NCBI GenBank assembly: GCA_026929865.2
Contig: CM049404.1
Span: 7,335,001-7,399,000 of the forward strand
Direction: 5' to 3'
DNA: 64,000 nucleotides
From: Hyperoplus lanceolatus
Taxonomy: Eukaryota; Chordata; Actinopteri; Uranoscopiformes; Ammodytidae
Position numbers and translations under genes: made by a program. This document shows, in pieces, positions 44,579 to 56,624 of the stretch. Each line of letters opens with the position of its first letter. Within the stretch, counting starts at the first letter, position 1. The notes below the pieces were generated by a model, which was not told the DNA's origin, ran no database searches, and saw nothing but the letters and a program-made list of their open reading frames with translations.

Positions 44579-44759
44579 GAAATCTGTTCACTAGTTTAAC
44601 AAAATGCAATATCACGCTGATTGTGTTATGATGTGAATTAATTATTTCACTTTAGGAAATGTATAGTTGTGCCTTTGGGATATTTGACATCTAATGTTTT
44701 GTCAATCTTTACAGGGGAACAACTGTGATATTGGCACAGCACATGCAAAGCGGATGTAG
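42786..44759 (+). pseudogene. kifc1: kifc1-like kinesin-14 motor, C-terminal half, broken
   Basis: Minus-end-directed spindle kinesin in its intact form. Exon remnants: 42786-42950 ([20 protein letters not shown]), 43155-43287 (DRSSRSHSVFQLDIEGVNAG, switch I intact), about 43520-43647 ([13 protein letters not shown], then [10 protein letters not shown]), 43824-43897 (YIPYRNSKLTHLLQGCLGG), 44403-44478 ([20 protein letters not shown]), 44715-44759 (NCDIGTAHAKRM, stop). Broken points: in the third exon LCLV is joined to IERM, so the switch II motif DLAGSE is lost with a frame change; its acceptor is unclear; the acceptor before 44403 reads GG instead of AG. The P-loop and all N-terminal exons are absent. 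Introns are kept, so this is a duplicated gene piece, not a retrocopy. Identity to kifc1 rather than another kinesin-14 rests on the GRPEHEI-like, DIEGVNAGRD and [11 protein letters not shown] segments. Confidence 0.85.
44545..44579. repeat. Poly(T) run
   Basis: About 30 consecutive T in the last intron of the kinesin pseudogene. Could be the poly(A) tail of a reverse-inserted element, but nothing recognisable is attached. Confidence 0.7.
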
Positions 44760-45479
44760 AAGAAGACATTTTAAAATTGTACAAAGATTCTCAATGATTT
44801 AGTTTAGATACTGAACTTTTAAAATGTTTGTTGCAAAACTGTAAATGTAGTGTGTTGCTTCTTATAAATAGTTTTAGGAGAAAACACATGTGTGATCTCA
44901 GGCCTGTACGCTTATTTTTTTAGGTGATAGCAATGGTGCTGGCAAGCAAAAAAATTCAGTAGCACAGAAATAAATTTGGTAGCACACAAAGTATGATCGA
45001 AAACTTGCATAACCTTAACCCTTGCATTTCACTGTAATTACCTTTGAGCATCTTATCTTGGTCTCCTTTGAGATTCTCAATTAATAGTATATCCTAGTGT
45101 GTGCGCAGTAATAATTGTAGAAGAATGAATAGGGGTGCACTGATTGTAATTTAGACAAAATAATCTAACCTGCCAATTGCAATTTTTTGCTGATTCAGAA
45201 TTATTTTTCCCCATAAAAATATAAAAATAATATCTATATATGTTTTGTATATACATATAATTATTATATTAATAATAACAAACATTTTTAGAAAATGTCT
45301 TTCTGTTAATTAAAACCAAACTTTAAAACATTAAACATAGCCTATTAAATAAGTATACATATTGGTACAATTTAGGATAAATTAAATGGGTTGTTGTGAA
45401 TGTGTTGGAAGTTGTTCTGCAGTGGCTTATTTCAAACTTTGTTTTTAGACTACTGATGACTTTTCTCTGCAGCTGAATA
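44760..45479. other. Flank of the kinesin pseudogene, no gene seen
   Basis: AT-rich sequence without recognisable exon or repeat family. Confidence 0.4.
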
Positions 45480-45775
45480 AGTTGCCTTTCTAGCTAGACC
45501 ACTGCAGGGCTGTGAAGCGCTAACTTCCTGTTCTTACCGGCTTCAAAATAAAAGTCAACTAACATTTGGCTAGTAACAGGCTTTTAACGTGAAGGCGCAC
45601 AGGAAATGTTCTGTTTGCACACGTGCTAACTTAACTGCGGTAATCTCCTTCCGGTTATTACCGTTGGTGAAGTTTTTATACGGTAGAATCGCTGCACGAG
45701 CACAGATCCCGAGGACACATATCTTTCACCAGCCAAAGTGAAGGGTGGACTCAATAACATACTTGCCTAAGACTA
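45480..45775 (+). mobile_element. Decayed relative of the nested element of 31 kb
   Basis: 'CTTCAAAATAAAAGTCAACT', the words around 'TTAACTGCGG' and 'CACCAGCCAAAGTGAAGGGT..CAATAACATACT' follow the order and orientation seen at 31290-31550 in the element at 30969-31933. No terminal repeats remain. Confidence 0.55.
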
Positions 45776-45957
45776 CATTTACCCCCATTTGGAGTGTTAA
45801 TGTAGAGCCCTCTAAGCAGTGTTGTGCATCTCTCCTCTGTGTTTCAAAGACAGCCTCTCCTCATTATCAAGTAGCACTAGTGCGAATGGACTTATCATCG
45901 CACATGATCAATTCCAGTAGCAAATGCGATCAAAACTGTCGCACTGTACAGCCCTGG

Positions 45958-46128
45958 ATCTTTAGAAATGCCCTCAATCATATGTAAATCCATTATAAAT
46001 AAATAAATAAAATATTCAATTAAAAATTGTATTTATTTTGTTTTATTTTAATCTCATCAAACTGGTCTTTAAGAATCTTTGTCACTATGTTATAAATGTA
46101 AAGTTTGCAGTGGAGCTTATCTATCTAC
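45958..46128 (+). repeat. Dispersed repeat, second copy of the 36.1 kb family
   Basis: See the copy at 36125-36280. Here the right side ends after two TATC units, so the long TATC/TGTC tail of the other copy is not present. Confidence 0.7.
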
Positions 46129-49100
46129 TGTATTTCAACTTAAACATCCTCCTCTTTGAAACGTATCTCCTCCAGCAATTTTCTCAGCTACAGACTCCAT
46201 TCAAACAAGTCACATGAATTACAGCTATTCAATCATTTGACAACTTTTTAAAATCTTAAACAGTCTTTGAACAAACTTAGTTTTACTTTTTTTTTTTTTT
46301 TTTTTTTCCAGCCTCTTTCTAAATTTATAATGGGATCCGGATAGGACGGAATGTTCAGCGGCAGAGTGGGGAACCAACTGTTTCAGTGTAGAACTGTTGT
46401 AAAAATACACCAAAACCTATGATATATAACTGCCTCTCACTCCCACAAATTAAACACTACATGGATAATTATGACATCAAAATGAAGGACATATTCTGCC
46501 TGTCGCATGGATGTGACTACTGAAGCAATCGGACATACACAATGGGAGATCTGGGCTTCCAAGCTAAATGGGTGTCCAACAAACTGCCACCTAGACTCCC
46601 TTGTTAACTGAGACATGACATTTCTGGAGAGAGGCAGACAGTACCACACTTTTTAAATGCTCTGGTTCTCACATTCTTCACATTACAGACACAATGTTCA
46701 CACTGTCTTCATCAGATTCTTCTGGTTCTAACTAATTTTGACATTTAGACTCACTGTCTTTTAGAGGCAGCGGTTCGAGGTGAAGATTTGGATGAAATGA
46801 CCTCTCTGAGGCCTCTAAAAAGTGGGATGTTTGCCTGATCACAGACCCTCAATAACACACTCACTCACATTGGTGACCCACTCTGACCATTAAAGGGCAA
46901 TTTCACTTTTTTTTCTTATTTTCTTTTCTGCTTTATTAGACAGTTTGGAGAGACAAAGTTGAAATGGGGTAAACACTCTGCTCTTTGAAGGCATATTTCA
47001 CACATAAATGTTCATGTCTTTCAATTTTATCTAGAATTTTTTAAAAATTCAACATCATTCCTATTAGAGTTCAACAATTCACAACTGGTCATACTTAAGA
47101 CTATTTCTTACATTTCCACATCTTTATACACTTTTAGCTGATTCATATAAATTCAAGCCATCAATGTAGTTTAGCTTCAAGTCTATTCAATTACTATTTC
47201 AGTCTTTTTTATCCATGTCTTTCAACTTATTGATTTCTGCAAGACATATTCTTCAAACCTCTATATATTCAACTTTTCAACTCGTTTTAGACTTATTTTA
47301 CACAATTATGACCTTTATAAACTTGAACAACTTTACAAACCTTTATAGACCTTTTTAAACTTTTTCAAATCTTCATACTCAGCTATCCAGTTTAGCGTAA
47401 GCTGTTTCAGCATTCACACGCATGTTCAGCAGGAAATGCATTTTCTAGTTACTAAAATGTTTGTCCTTTTTTCGGCTCTCTTCAAGCCTGACTGTTGACA
47501 AGGGTGTACTACCGTCTATGTTAGAGGCAGGTGTCAGTATTGCCACTGCTTCTGCTCTGTCGCATGGTGTTGGATTGTGTGCCATAATGTGACCATTGTG
47601 TGTGTGTGTGTGTGTGCACCCACAAAGGTATTCATCCATTGGAGATGGAGGGATTCATGGAGCTCACAAATTGTGACATATGCTGTCGGTATAAAAAATG
47701 TTGAGCCAATGGAAGTAAAAAAAAAGGTATTTTTAAATGGTATATTGTATCTGTATTATTTCATGTTGTTCCTGGTACAGCCCTGTTAGAAGTTCTAAAA
47801 TCACTTGATCATTTTTTGAAATGTGAACATAAGCCATGCTGCTTTAAGCCTGGAACTCACACAATGTGTGAACAAAAATAAATGAAAAGTCTTAAATGGA
47901 CAGAAATAGAAGCACTGTTTGGGACGTTTGAAAACAACCCCAGTCTCTATCCACTCATTCTCTTTCCTTTACGCTGAGAGAGATAGTGCATGGTATTCCC
48001 CTCAGCGCTGAAGTTAGCTGGCAAGGTTTATTCATCTCTATAAAGTCTGCTCTCACAGGGAGACACTTGGCATTGGGATACAGAGTGGACCTTTTCCCAG
48101 TGGCTGGGTTAAAACCCCCTTTTCTCACAGTTTTTTTATTTTCAAAAACTCTTTCCCTTAGATCTGTGTGTTGGTGGTTTTGCCCTCGCCACTCTAAACT
48201 GATATTGATGCTGAGCTGCTTCAAGTCAAATTTAATACGAGCAATACAAAGGTTACAGCTTTTCGAAGCCAACAGGCATAGAGACATGCACAGAAAACAT
48301 GTCAGCTGATCTTGGTCACTCAACACAAATAAAGAATCCTTATTTTTTTTTGTTTTATTCAGTATTTTTTGTAGATTTGGTTGATTTTTATCCAAAAGAA
48401 TACATTGAAATAAATAAAATCTTAAAAAAATGTATTTCTCTGGCGAGGCATACAGAGCCTATATAGTAGCCTAGCCTGTCTAAATGAAGTCGTTGTGTCC
48501 AATCAGACAATCAACTGACAAATTGTTTTCGGGTGAACCAATGAATGCAAACAGGAGGGAATCTCTCTGAATACACAGTGTGTAGCCGGCAGGTGTGTGA
48601 GACCATGGAGGGCTTTTGGACACGTGATGTGATGCGCCGTTGCAGAGGATCCTGACACCCTGCGCGTCCACGTCCCTCATCTTGCCCTTCTTTAGGTGAG
48701 AAAATATCGTGTGAACGCGCACGTATGCTGTAGCCATACAGTCTATGGACGTAGCTCCCTCCCTCTCCTCCTTCACTCTCCTCTTCCCAGCAGTAGTGAA
48801 GCTGTGAGCAGTGTGCCCGCGTCTGTGTTTGCGCGCTTCTGCCCTTTAAAAAAACATATTTTTAAAATGTAGTTTTTAATACAAACTTTTTTACATACAT
48901 TTTTCGGACAAATACAGACATACCTATAGATGGTGTTTATTGTGCCCTCGATAGACGTCTGGCATATCAACACAGACAAACATGCACATTTACTACATTA
49001 AGCTCATCCTTTGTAATTATTTTGCTCTTTAAGTACACGTAATGTATTGTTAGGCCTATTTTGTTCATAACGTTAATTTTTCGTCTTGCTTATTGGTGGT

Positions 49101-49489
49101 TTACTTGAGCTTTATTGCTTCATTCAGAGGTGAGAATCCTAAAATCAATTTACCCTTTTTACGATGGCACTAAACTGAATGTGGTGAATTCATATAGCCT
49201 AAGACATTACAGTAAATTAAAACGAACTGTTACGAGATATGAACGGAGGGGAAGAGGCAATATCCAGGGATTAAACAGCCCTAAATGAAAAGCTTCCTGG
49301 GTAATCTAATTGAATTCTCTTTCTGTGTCTGTTTTCCTTAACTGATGATCGCCCACTGGAGGTCACAGTGTGCGGCGCTTCTTCTCATTGCTCGTTGTGG
49401 GTCCAAATCTTGATGCTGCTCCCACCTAATTTGCCCCACGGGGACTCATTTAACTTTGATCTGATCTAATGTAATCTCGCTTTCTCTCG
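46129..49489. other. Intergenic; no gene identified
   Basis: Mostly AT-rich. A piece of SINE-like sequence ('AGAGACAAAGTTGAAATGGG') lies near 46953. Longer frames at 47955-48395 and 48480-48776 have no domain, no coding bias that I can see and no splice-consistent neighbours. A short (TG)n lies at 47598-47616. Confidence 0.45.
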
Positions 49490-49806
49490 CCTCTCCTGCT
49501 ATTCTATTCATTTCCCCCTTTGCCGTGGTCGCGCGGCGCGCTCCCGTACATCGCGTCAGGAGGAGGAGGCAGCAGGCTGAGGCTGGTGCTGAGGCTGACG
49601 ACGAAGATCCCGATGATGGCGGTGATGGAGGAGCAACGCTGAGGTCGATCTCCCAGTGTTCTCTCTCCCCCCTTTTTCCAATCATTCTTTTTTTGATTAT
49701 AGAAAGAAGAAAAAAGAACAACATATAGAGATTAAAAACAGACAACACCGCCGATTTGTCCTGACACCCTTTTTCTCCACCTCCCGTCTCCTGAGCCGAG
49801 AGCGAG
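49490..49806 (+). promoter_or_regulatory. CpG-rich promoter/5' UTR of the scaffold gene
   Basis: A marked rise in GC and CpG (for example GTCGCGCGGCGCGCTCCCG at about 49527) directly upstream of the start codon, against AT-rich flanks. This is the usual form of a neuronal-gene CpG-island promoter. The transcription start is not determined. Confidence 0.55.
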
Positions 49807-49973
49807 ATGGGGAACGAAGCGAGCATGGAGGGCGGCGGGCTGCCCGGTGAGCCTGGAGCCGCCGCCACCGCCGGCATGATGGGCTCGGCGATGCCCGGAG
49901 GACCGGGGACAGGACCGCACGTCAAGCCGGTCAACGGAGTGGGAGTCGGAGGGCCCGGAATGGGAATGGCGAG
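49807..49973 (+). CDS. Bassoon/Piccolo family active-zone scaffold, first coding exon
   Basis: Presynaptic cytomatrix proteins that organise the active zone at nerve terminals. The ATG at 49807 opens 55 codons plus two bases to a gtatga donor at 49974. It begins MGNEASMEGGGLPGEPGAAA and continues as Gly/Pro/Met-rich sequence. Both Bassoon and Piccolo start MGNEAS-LEG (or MGNEVS-LEG) and continue in low-complexity Gly/Pro/Ala. Gly2 suits N-myristoylation. GLP and the Ala run resemble Piccolo, while the Gly/Pro-rich remainder resembles Bassoon, so I give no symbol. No further exon was found in the remaining 14 kb, so intron 1 extends to the window end. The alternative, a chance CpG-island frame, is made unlikely by the exact N-terminus and the donor. 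Confidence 0.65.
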
Positions 49974-50766
49974 GTATGAGCAGCAGCAGTATTTGTGGTA
50001 GTGGAGTTGTTTGGGATACACGGGGATGGGTGAAGCGCTCTGGGTATCCCAACGTGTGTTTGGTTTCAACACGGAAACGGTCGATGGAGATAACAAGAGA
50101 GCAGTTGTCATTTGGTTAAGATTGTACACGTATGGGTGTCACAGAGATATTCCCTGCGCTCGTGCATGCATTTGAAGGAGACATCTAGGCTATCCGAAGG
50201 TGTGTTATTATAAAACAGCAGAGGAGTGACAGTCTATGCTGAAATGAAAAAAATAAAAATAAAAGCGCTGTCCGTGGTGCTGAAACGCTGCATGGGATGG
50301 ACTGCTGAGCATGAATGGCTCGTTTTCACACGCTACCCCCCCCAGCCCCCCCCCCCCAGAATAAAAAGATAGATCTGACATTACAAATAGATCTGACATT
50401 ACATGTTAAGGTGGCTCACAACAACCATGACACAAATATGTAGCCTACTCTGTGGCACTAAGGTACGGGCCGGGTTTTGTGATTTTATTCCGCGGTGCAC
50501 AGTCCATGTGCAGTCATAGTATTTCCTCCTTCATTCAGCTTCGGGTTGTGCTTTGGCGTAGTGTGTAGCAGCGCGGGACTATGTCTTTGACAAACGCTGA
50601 AAAAAAAAAACAGTCGGGCTCCGCGTTTTACGCCACTGCCATTCGAAAGGTGAAATAATTCTGGTCTGAACTGTCATTCATAAAACGCGTTCCTGGGACG
50701 TTTTGTGATGGAGATGTGGTGTGTGTGTGATGCGTCTTCATACTCGCGCTTGTTTTTGCATGGGCG

Positions 50767-50768
<2 letters not shown>

Positions 50769-50826
<58 letters not shown>

Positions 50827-50834
50827 TGTGTGTA
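50769..50834. repeat. (TG)n microsatellite
   Basis: About 27 TG units with one TT interruption near 50823, in intron 1 of the scaffold gene. Confidence 0.95.
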
Positions 50835-51384
50835 GGCGTGTGTTTGATGATGTGTGTGTAAAGAAGCCCATTGATACTACAGCAACGCCCACGCTTCCTG
50901 ACAGACTTACCGACACATACCGTGTCAAACCGAACCCAGTCAAATGAGAGCCTATGCTGTGCCTATGCAATGGCAGATATATCCTACTGTATATTGAGGG
51001 GCGAGTGATAACATAATTAACAATCTTTTATTTTTTTTTTACCTCCACATTGATCGTTTAATATATCTCAGTTTGGATAGATCGATCACATAGAACATTT
51101 ACTGCATAGTTATGTGATGCTGTCTTTTAGATAAGGAACGGAATATATAGTACATATCAACATGTAGTGAATGCAGTGAACAGGCTATAAGATAAACATA
51201 CCCTGCCACAACACACACAACACTATAACATACACCATATGTCATATGCCAGTAAATCCTGTTATTCCTTATGGCAGATCTAATCAGAAATCCATTCTCG
51301 TTTGTGAGACAGTCAGTCTTTTTCAAGGACATTTTATCATTTTTTATTCAATTATATATAGGCCTATATATTTTCTTTCAATTC

Positions 51385-51540
51385 AAAATTCAAAATCAGT
51401 TTAATTTATATAGCCCATACTGTAGCCGTTTGCCTCAGTGGGCTTCACAGTCCGTACACAATATGGCACAATCAAAGGGACAACTGGAGCAGAATGACAG
51501 CAGGGGGGGGGGGGAATCCCTTCGGACAGACATGCAATAG
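51385..51540 (-). mobile_element. Retroelement tail, complement of the 34.9 kb family
   Basis: 'AATTTATATAGCCCATACTG' and 'TTTGCCTCAGTGGGCTTCAC' are the complement of the tail at 34893-35125. It runs into a G homopolymer at 51505-51514. Confidence 0.6.
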
Positions 51541-52131
51541 AATGTCACATGTACATAACAGACCAGTGGGGAGATCACAAAGGAATACAATCAATCTCCA
51601 AATATATACATGCAGATAATAACACATATGAATTCTATGAATGTGGGCGTTCTTAAGATGGCGCCAGGGGGTAGGACCTTTGAATTCTACTACCCTGGTT
51701 AGAAGTGATTATGCCACACCATACATAGCCTACTCATTACACCATATCACGTGATGATATAACTCAAACCATACCACAGCACCATAACCAGGCCAAGTCT
51801 CCTGACGTAACATGAATTGAATTAACATCTGCCTATTAGCTTTACAGAACCACATAGCCTAATTACAGCATATGCCTACAATTAAGATAAAAATGTGCCC
51901 TTTCTAAAAAAAATACTAGCCCTACACCTGCAACCCCGACATCCTCTTTGATTTTGCTTGGCTCAGCTAGTGCAGATGCTACACTCTCTTGTTTGTCCCC
52001 ATCCAGGAATCCCAATGTACCACCTCATCCTATTTAAAAAAAAATCTCCCAGTGCTGTGCTGGGCACGGACCTAATCAGGTTGACGTTTTGTGGAAATAA
52101 TGCTGGATAGAGCTATACCGCTGTCCTTTAC

Positions 52132-52231
<100 letters not shown>

Positions 52232-52559
52232 TCTGTGTTATATTTAGGACACATCCCTGGGTTTTGATTCATGCCTCTATAGGAGCGAGGAGCTAGAGCG
52301 GCACACAGGCCTTATCCATCATTATATAACACAGACACTGTGAAAGCAGCTGACGGCTTCAGACCAGCTACAACAGAGCTGTACACACGCTCTGATGCAT
52401 TATCTCTGCATTACTCTCTCTGTAGGGGCCTCATGGCGATATACTGTTATTTTGTTGCCTTTAAAAAAAATTTGGTTCACATGTGTCAGATGTTCTGAAG
52501 ACGCTCCAATTTCAAAGGGGAGAGGCGAGGGTCTTTTGCTCCTGCCCACCACCTCACAT

Positions 52560-52770
52560 TAAGTATTTATAACGGCGTAATATAAGGCCATGTGAACAGA
52601 TTGAATCACGTGCCGAGCGTGTTTGATTTCTCCCCACCTCTTTCCCTCTGACACACTCCCTCCCTCCATCCCTCTTCTGCACTGCTCTGCCTGACTGCCT
52701 GCTCCCATCACTCTCTCCTTCCCCCTCTCCCAGTTTCTGTCTCTGTCTCTCTCACTCTCTCTATGTATAT
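52560..52770. repeat. Pyrimidine-rich low-complexity tract
   Basis: A stretch dominated by C and T with (TC)n patches (52735-52762). Similar tracts are at 53640-53665 (CT) and, as purine tracts, at 53800-53865 and 54835-55065. Confidence 0.7.
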
Positions 52771-53084
52771 ATGCTTTGCACACTTGCATTCTTTACATAG
52801 GAAGAAAAGGATGTTGTTCTCTCTCATCCTCTTTCCCCTTCCATATTATTCTATTGCTTTTTCCTCTCTTCCTTTTTTGCTCAATCCCTGCACATTGCCT
52901 TACAAACTATACTTTTTACCATGTAAAGCAGTATAGCAAAGGTATGTTGGTTCTTTTAAAGAGAAAGTCTGCTGCCATTATTCAAAATGTTCTTATTGTC
53001 AAAATACTCAACAATGTATCAGTCCATCTCTTAGTACGTTCTAACTGTATAATAAATGGTAAGTGCTCTACGCTTAGACAGTGT

Positions 53085-53320
53085 TTTCTCTTGTTTTTCA
53101 CATACCTAAAGCACTTTAAATTGTTTTATACACATTCACCCAATCACACGCACATTCATACACAGATAGCAGCAGCTACCTGGCAGGGTGCAAGCTAACT
53201 ATCGGGCACAAATTTAGGGGTTAAATGCCTTGCCTAGGGACACTTGAACATGTGGCTGGGAGACGGGGGATCGAACCACCGACCCTGCAACCCAGTAACT
53301 ACAGTACCATATTTGTGGTA
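53085..53320 (+). mobile_element. Dispersed repeat, copy 1 of the 'GCAGCAGCTACC' family
   Basis: 'ATAGCAGCAGCTACCTGGCA', 'GGGTGCAAGCTAACTATC' and 'GCCTAGGGACACTTGAACAT' lead to 'GGGGGATCGAACCACCGACC'. The same order is found at 56285-56420. The end resembles a tRNA B-box but no full tRNA-like head is present. Very common in teleost introns. Confidence 0.6.
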
Positions 53321-55346
53321 ATACATAATCATTGTGGTCAGTGTTTGGCTGGTCTGTTTTTGTTCAGGCTTGGGACTACACAGCAATAACTCTTTGTAGA
53401 TTCAACTCTTGGCTGGATTTGGTCTTGGATTTTTTTTGGTGTGACCCTTCTAACATAGCTCGTCGTTGCTCTTTGACAACAGTTGACTTCCTCCTTTGCT
53501 GCCGTCATAATTAGCACTGTCACTACGCGGTGGGCTCTGTCACTCACATTTTTAAACACAGTTCCTTTTGGGGCATTTGTTTACAGGACTGATGCTGTGG
53601 CGTTTATGCAAATATACTGTACATTTTCAGCTGAGACCCCCCCCCCCTCTCTCTCTCTCTCTATTTTTTTCTTCTCCTTTCACACCCCCTTTTCAACCAA
53701 TAACCAGAGGCCTGTAAATGGCTCTGCTGCTCTTACATTAAGATACAACCCCTTGTGCTATATAGGGTATGGGAGGACAGATAAGGAGAGAGTGAGATAA
53801 GTGGAGAGAGAGAAAGAGAGAGCTTAAGGAGGTGAAAGGGGAGAGAAGAGTGAGAGTAAAGAAGGAATGAATAGGGACTGGTGTATATAGATCAAGAGTA
53901 GCTGGCTTTTCAAAGGGGAAAAACCCTAAAGGGATACAGTAAGGAAGACATGAGCGATGCTGCAGTGATAAACCCAACTATGTGTAATGGTTAGCTCCAG
54001 GAACACGCAACAATATGAACCAAAATACATTACAGTGTATACTACCAGGGAAACAGGTGAATTTAGATTATGCACCAGTTTGAATATAACTTACTGTATA
54101 TAAGCTTGACCCTGTCTATGAAATGACAAAACTAATATTGTAGTAGCATTGTGCATATATTGTAAAGCAAGGATTTTTAAGAAAATATTGCCACTGGACA
54201 CACACAACAAAAAGGATTGAAAAAAACAAGTCCCCTAGCCAAAAACAAAACAAAAAAAGGTAATGTGTCATAATCTATCAAAAGGACCACACTACTATTA
54301 GTTAAAAGAGCTTAAATAGGTATTTTATTTACTTATTCAAACCTGGCGCCGACATTACCCACAACCAATCTCAGCTGTTAACAGTTTTGTCAGAGATTCG
54401 GGTGTGTTATATGTTAGCAGCTAATGTAGCCTCAGCCACTTGAGATGATTGGCCAGTGAAAAGAAGCCGGGTGATCTCACTACTTTCTCAATAACAATAA
54501 CAATGTCACACTATTACTGCTACAATAAGTCCTTATCAAGAAAGGGCAAGCACATGTTGTTTGATGTAACATTTTTCTGGGGTGAAGACAGCCTTAAAAA
54601 AAAAACTGGCTTGCATCTCGAGTCTGTCTTGTAATCTTTTATTTTAAATGTTTTATTTCAATGCGTTCACAAACCATAGTTTTTTCATTCTTTTGCGCTG
54701 ATATTGTCAACCTTTGTACAACATGGTGCCTATCACACACAAACCGCATTAAAGTCAAGCCACACACACAAAATTAAAAAAAAATACACTGCGAATTTGA
54801 TGTACAGTACAGATGGATCCTCATTTACAGCCAGAAAGAGAGAGAGGGAGAGAGAGTGATAATGAGGCACAGATGTATAAGGGAATAAATAACAGAACAG
54901 AAAGAAGAGAATCAAGGAATGTGATAAGAACATGAGGGGGGAATGGGGACAGAGAGAGAGAGAGAGAGAGATACTGTATATAGTGTGGAAATCCAGATGG
55001 CAACAGAACAAGTAGGTAAGGAGTGAGAGAGCATAGCAAAGACAGAGAGAGAGAGAGGCTGAGATATACAGCACATATGGGGCAGACCATTCCCTCGCCG
55101 TGGCATCACATGTTCACTGTAGATCTCACTTAATTCACACACGCTTGTTTGCCGGGCTATTTGTCACATATAGGCTGTGTGTACATCTGTGTGTGTCTGC
55201 ATTTGTGTCAATGTGTGTGTACGAACGCATGAGTGGGTTTTGATGACTACTTCACTGTTTTGTGTATGTGATCGGTAACTGTTAAGAGCTGCTGGAGCAT
55301 TCATAGCAATTTATTCCATATATACTCACTAAGCAAGCTGTGTGTG

Positions 55347-55382
<36 letters not shown>

Positions 55383-56034
55383 ACCACTTGTGTAGGAGGT
55401 AGTGATTTTGTGAGTAAGTCGGGGAGAGAATAAACAGTGTGCAAAAACATTGAGTTTGTTGTTTGATTTTTTTTTCTCTCTCCGACATGCACTTGAGACC
55501 AATTTTCACTTTCAAGAGAGGCATGTAAGTAGGACGTGTTTGTATGTGTGTGTGTGTGTGTGTGTGATATGTGTGTGTGTGGGGAGGGGGGGGGTGTGTT
55601 TAAGTGTTACTTTTCCAAGTCCTGCATAGAAGCAGCAGTAGCAGCAGCGTGTCACCACCGTGTTGAGTGTGAATGCACAGAGAATATAACCCAGTTTGTT
55701 ATTTAGGCTTTTTGCTGACAGACTTGCTCGGAGCGACGTGATTTTTATTTCTGTCACATCAGCAGGAACAAACGCTGATACAATTGGACTGAATCTGAAA
55801 GTGCTGAGTGAGTTGATTGCGGGCCGTCCTTCATCCCTTTTGTCGGTGGAATTGACGGCGAGGTTGAAACACGATCACGAGTGATGTTGAGTAGATGTAG
55901 GCCAACATTTCAATTGGAAGTGTCCCTGATGCGTTGCTAGTGAAATGCAGTTAATGCTGTAGGCTACCAGTGGTTGTTTGGTTAAGTCGGTACATCTATT
56001 TTATCCACCATCCAGGTTTGTCTTTTTTTTTTTA

Positions 56035-56210
56035 AGATATTTTTTGGCATTTTTATGCTTTTTATTGATAGTGTAGATACAGAGTTGAAATGGGGCAGAG
56101 AGGGGAGTGACATGCAGAGAACGACCACGGGCTGGAATCGAACCCAGGTCCGCTGCTGGCCGAGGCCCATGGGGGGGGGCGCCCTACCATCTGAGCTAAG
56201 GGCGCCCCCA
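56035..56210 (-). mobile_element. tRNA-derived SINE with intact A and B boxes
   Basis: On the minus strand the head reads GGGGGCGCCCTTAGCTCAGA. The A box TAGCTCAGATGG is at 56198-56187 and the B box GGTTCGATTCC at 56144-56134; both match RNA polymerase III consensus. The body then has 'CATGTCACTCCCCTCTCTGC' and ends in an A/T-rich tail near 56035. A run of nine G interrupts the anticodon-arm region, so it is a SINE and not a tRNA gene. Confidence 0.85.
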
Positions 56211-56284
56211 GGTTTGGCTTCTTTATCCACAATCCACAATCAGAATTAATTTTAGTGTTAGAAAGTCACAATGACATTACATTA

Positions 56285-56420
56285 CAAACTGGACATTCAT
56301 ACACTGATAGCAGCAGCTACCATGCAGGGTGCAAGCTAACTATCTGGAGCGATGTTAGGATTCAGTGTCTTGCCCAGGGACACTTGGACATGACATCTAC
56401 TGAACTACAGCCCCCCACAA
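56285..56420 (+). mobile_element. Dispersed repeat, copy 2 of the 'GCAGCAGCTACC' family
   Basis: Shorter copy of the repeat at 53085-53320; it lacks the 'GGGGGATCGAACC' block and goes directly to 'GACATCTACTGAACTACAGC'. Confidence 0.6.
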
Positions 56421-56624
56421 TAGCACTTCAATGTAAATTCTAATTGATCAATCGTTCTTAAAATACAAGAGAGAAACATCAGGGGATTGTGGGGGAAGGG
56501 GGATTTCAAACCATACAGTCGGGGAAAAAAACACTGTCCTCTGCTGTTATTGCAGCTCAACTTTCTGCCTGTTGCCCGGTAAAGGCAATGAGACGTTTTT
56601 ATAATCAACATCTTTAATCACCTG

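Noticed and set aside
47955-48395. Overlapping frames on both strands at 48.0-48.4 kb
   Set aside because: No recognisable domain, no splice context, and frames on both strands at once are expected by chance.
49446-50129. 227-codon minus-strand frame across the CpG-rich exon
   Set aside because: It is the complement of the GC-rich first exon and promoter; composition is Pro/Ser/Ala-biased with no domain.
56035-56210. A true tRNA gene
   Set aside because: A and B boxes are present, but the anticodon arm is disrupted by a G run and the sequence continues into a SINE body.
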